From positions 27,765 to 91,764 of the forward strand of contig NMRB01000054.1 of NCBI GenBank assembly GCA_002633025.1: 64,000 nucleotides of DNA, in the 5' to 3' direction. A program made the translations under genes and the position numbers. Every line of letters begins with the position of its first letter. Within the stretch, counting starts at the first letter, position 1. Origin of the DNA: Notospermus geniculatus (Eukaryota > Nemertea > Pilidiophora > Heteronemertea > Lineidae). The notes under the pieces were generated by a model that did no database searches, had not been told where the DNA came from, and worked only from the letters and a program-made list of their open reading frames with translations. Positions 61,872 through 64,000 of this stretch are shown one piece after another.

Positions 61872-63578
61872 CTGAAAATAGTCAACGAAATCAACATTCC
61901 AATGGTGAGACTACTAACTTCAACTTTGTGTTCAAATGGGCAGAGTAAAGAGGACTTTCAAAGGTGCGAATTTGATAACATATCACTTACCTTCCTTCTC
62001 TCCAAGCAATATTTGATCTGATTTCGAATTTTGATGGTCAGTTTGGCAACTGAAAAGGAAAGAAAATGAACCTTCATGAGTTTCGCGAACTTCACCAACT
62101 ATCCATTATCAGATAGATTATGGTTTGTTACATGTCCTATATGGAAAAATATCTGCTCAACATGTACTCAGTCTGCCATCCTCTCATAACTCACGTCGAG
62201 CGAGCTCTCCACACTGATTTCTAAGGATAAAATTGTAACATCACAACAAACCTTTGGCCTCAGGTGAAATGTAGTCCCCTTCATGTTTTTGAACCTTCTT
62301 CACTGCCTGTTCAATGCAATAGTTCCTCAGCATTTTCTGAAGATAGAAGATATACATGTACGAAAGCATTTGTTCCTGCTCCTAACATGAAAAGAAGTAA
62401 CCATGGAAAAACTATTATTCATTCACTCCTGTTTACTTCACTGTGGCAGATGATTAGAGAATCTCTATGCCTCTAGGAGAATGTCCACTTTGATTCTCAA
62501 CTTACCCCATTTCCATACTCGAGACTATAAATCCTCTTCACGTGATCATTAGCACTGAAATAAAGACAAAAGTCAGAATCAAATGCAATATCAACAGCAG
62601 TACCGGTCAAAATATGACACAGAAACAGAAGACAGGAATGTCTACGGCACACTGGGCACAATGACTTGAGGATAGAAGAGCTGTTTGGCCGACACTGCTA
62701 GGGACTTCTGCAGAGATTCTGGCTGCCTCCGATCTACTCAACTGTGATGTCTACAGGCTTGGTGACCTGGGCAATGACCGAACATTCTGAACTGATTGCT
62801 TGTTAACAGACGGGAATTTATTTACTCTTTTAATTCACTTGATTCTTCATAATCCAACCGCGGCAGACTTTTATCAACTTCAGGCAAGCCGATTACTTGG
62901 TCACCTGAAAAGAGTTAGTGGAACATGATTTAAGCAAAAGCATGGACAGTCATCATCTTTTGGTTTGTGACATTTGTACCCCCAGGAATCAGGATCAAGC
63001 ATTGAGTACCACCAGATAACCCCATTCCTGCATAGTACAAAAGCACTCTTCTTAGTCTAAGAAACCATGATGACTGAGTGATGATAGTGATTAGAAAAGC
63101 CAAGTAATTCACTAGTCATGGAAAACTCATGATAAACAGGAAGTCAATTTCCAGAATCTTGGCAAATTTTCGACCCCAACCGGGGTCTTCTTCAGGCTGG
63201 CACTTTTAAGTCGAGCTACCAGAAGTGTAATGAGCTACCAGAAGTGTACACTTCTGGTAGCTCGACTTGAATGTGCCAGCCTGAAGAAGACCCCGGTTTG
63301 GGGTCGAAAATTTGCTAAGATTCTGGAAATTGACTTCCTGTTTATCATCATTTTGTGTGTCGATTTTTGTGCTTTCTCTTTCATGGCAAACTCATGATGT
63401 TTTCATTGATCAAGACACTCACGGTCAGAAAACAAAGCAGCTTACTCATATGTGATGAGTAACCTAAGAACAGGCTTACCAGAGAAGTCAAAGTCCACGT
63501 GTTTTGTGGGAGGCATTCTAGGTGTTCTTTTTCCTTTGAGATACCAGTGGTTGCGCTTTGAGATAAGAAATGGGGCAC
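61413..63578 (-). CDS. MRPS15: Mitochondrial ribosomal protein S15 (uS15m), six exons, 5' end missing
   Basis: I joined exons 63,578-63,480, 62,904-62,826, 62,554-62,506, 62,336-62,252, 62,049-61,991 and 61,871-61,413. All are GT-AG and all phases agree, giving 275 residues before the stop. The reading contains VKRIYSLEYGNG, VAKLTIKIRNQIKYCLERRK, the S15 core (RIQKRKKILKLLQRGDKDKF followed by EKLLEEFNIVY) and the mitochondrial signature PPPEYYRR. These align in order with human MRPS15 (RKKMLKNLR...FEKI...PPLYYRR). The protein is a small-subunit mitoribosome component that binds 12S rRNA. The C-terminus extends as a charged coiled-coil-like tail (KEEKMENFRQSLEKERQEFY). The first exon with the start codon and presequence was not identified; it should lie beyond 63,578 and may be outside the window. 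Confidence 0.9.
61991..62049 (-). CDS. MRPS15: MRPS15 internal exon
   Basis: 59 nt encoding AKLTIKIRNQIKYCLERRK between a ccttttcag acceptor and a gtaagtga donor. Confidence 0.88.
62252..62336 (-). CDS. MRPS15: MRPS15 internal exon
   Basis: 85 nt encoding KMLRNYCIEQAVKKVQKHEG and then DYISPEAK; the donor is gtttgttg, weaker than the others. Confidence 0.85.
62506..62554 (-). CDS. MRPS15: MRPS15 internal exon
   Basis: 49 nt encoding ANDHVKRIYSLEYGNG with a ttatttcag acceptor and gtaagttg donor. Confidence 0.88.
62826..62904 (-). CDS. MRPS15: MRPS15 internal exon
   Basis: 79 nt encoding DQVIGLPEVDKSLPRLDYEE and then SSELK. The gtaaat donor at 62,825 avoids the in-frame TAA that would follow and gives the correct phase. 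Confidence 0.82.
63129..63352. mobile_element. Long foldback repeat with CTGAAGA-hairpin-GAAA motifs
   Basis: Arms of about 100 bp run inward from ATGATAAACAGGAAGTCA and its inverse to a perfect 32-bp palindrome at 63,232-63,263. Each arm contains CTGAAGAAGACCCC...GGGGTCGAAA (right arm 63,281-63,310; left arm inverted near 63,167-63,196). It lies in an intron of the S15 gene. Confidence 0.8.
63480..63578 (-). CDS. MRPS15: MRPS15 upstream exon
   Basis: 99 nt encoding APFLISKRNHWYLKGKRTPR and then MPPTKHVDFDFS, with an acceptor ending acatttcag and a gtaagcct donor. The incoming phase is 1, so a further 5' exon exists. Confidence 0.8.
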
Positions 63579-64000
63579 CTGAAATGTACATTTCTTCTCA
63601 GTTCTACAACACTTCTAAGCGGACCTACTAAATTGAGACAACAAGTGACAACTTGAGACAACCACCCCATAACTTGCGTCAACAAGGGTTTTTCATTTAT
63701 TTTTTGCCAATTAACTATATGAGAAAGCTCAATTTACAAGTAGGTATCTTGTGAGAGTTTGAATGCCTTTGGAACATGGCCAACGAAGATATCAATCAAT
63801 ATTATGAAATAGCGTCCGCTGGCTATTTCCGCAATATGGCCGCCGGCTTCACGTAGCTTGGCAATCTCGTACCCAGAGTTCAATGCCACATTAAACTCTG
63901 GAAAGGGCTAGACCGGTACTACTTTTGCACAATGCAAATGCATCGCTGACGGCGGATGAATTTCTGGCCGTTGCACAACCAATTGCGTAGGGATTCGAAA
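63579..64000. other. Probable 5' part of the S15 gene; first exon not resolved
   Basis: The stretch contains GCGGCCATATTG on the minus strand and several ATG codons, but none opens a leader that ends in a phase-1 donor. The first exon may lie past the window edge. Confidence 0.3.

Overview
The window is nuclear DNA from an animal, most likely a marine invertebrate. Coding sequence is cut by short GT-AG introns, intergenic space is AT-rich, and several families of small inverted-repeat elements are scattered throughout. The conserved genes (a FAM162-family mitochondrial protein, mitochondrial ribosomal protein S15 and an SH3 adaptor of the Dlish type) are general bilaterian genes, so the phylum cannot be fixed from sequence alone. 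There are no operons, phage genes or CRISPR arrays.

Layout, left to right. Positions 1-13,400 hold almost no convincing coding sequence: several terminal-inverted-repeat elements, a locally duplicated non-coding block (8,241-9,660 and 9,808-11,977) and two weak candidate exons on the minus strand near 5.6-6.1 kb. From 13,405 to 21,772, minus strand, lies a four-exon FAM162-like gene that I assembled from splice sites; the joined exons give an open frame of exactly 170 codons including the stop. Head to head with it, on the plus strand, is a gene for a giant acidic repeat protein with a 5' non-coding exon and one very long coding exon. This divergent gene pair is present twice. The first copy (about 20,795-26,110) carries only the first ~590 codons of the giant gene, with one frameshift. 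The second (about 26,849 onward) carries the full coding exon, 31,052-43,296, about 4,080 residues, but only exons 1 and 2 of the FAM162 gene.

Positions 43,300-48,500 are non-coding and contain foldback elements plus another duplicated block (44,819-46,789 and 46,791-48,503) joined at a single N. Two copies of a three-exon SH3 gene follow (49,352-52,600 and 55,702-59,686, plus strand). The first lost its middle to a run of N; the second is nearly complete. At the right end, minus strand, are six exons of the mitoribosomal S15 gene (61,413-63,578).

The main theme is duplication. Four single-N joints (15,873; 18,046; 40,436; 46,790) and four large direct repeats with a few percent divergence suggest that allelic haplotypes were laid end to end in the assembly, although real tandem duplication cannot be excluded for the pairs without an N between them. 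The paired copies act as a natural experiment: several small elements are present in one copy and absent, with a clean empty target site, in the other. These include a perfect 89-bp-arm hairpin, a TTAA-flanked element and a 3-bp-target-site element. The most novel protein is the giant acidic repeat protein, which I do not recognise.
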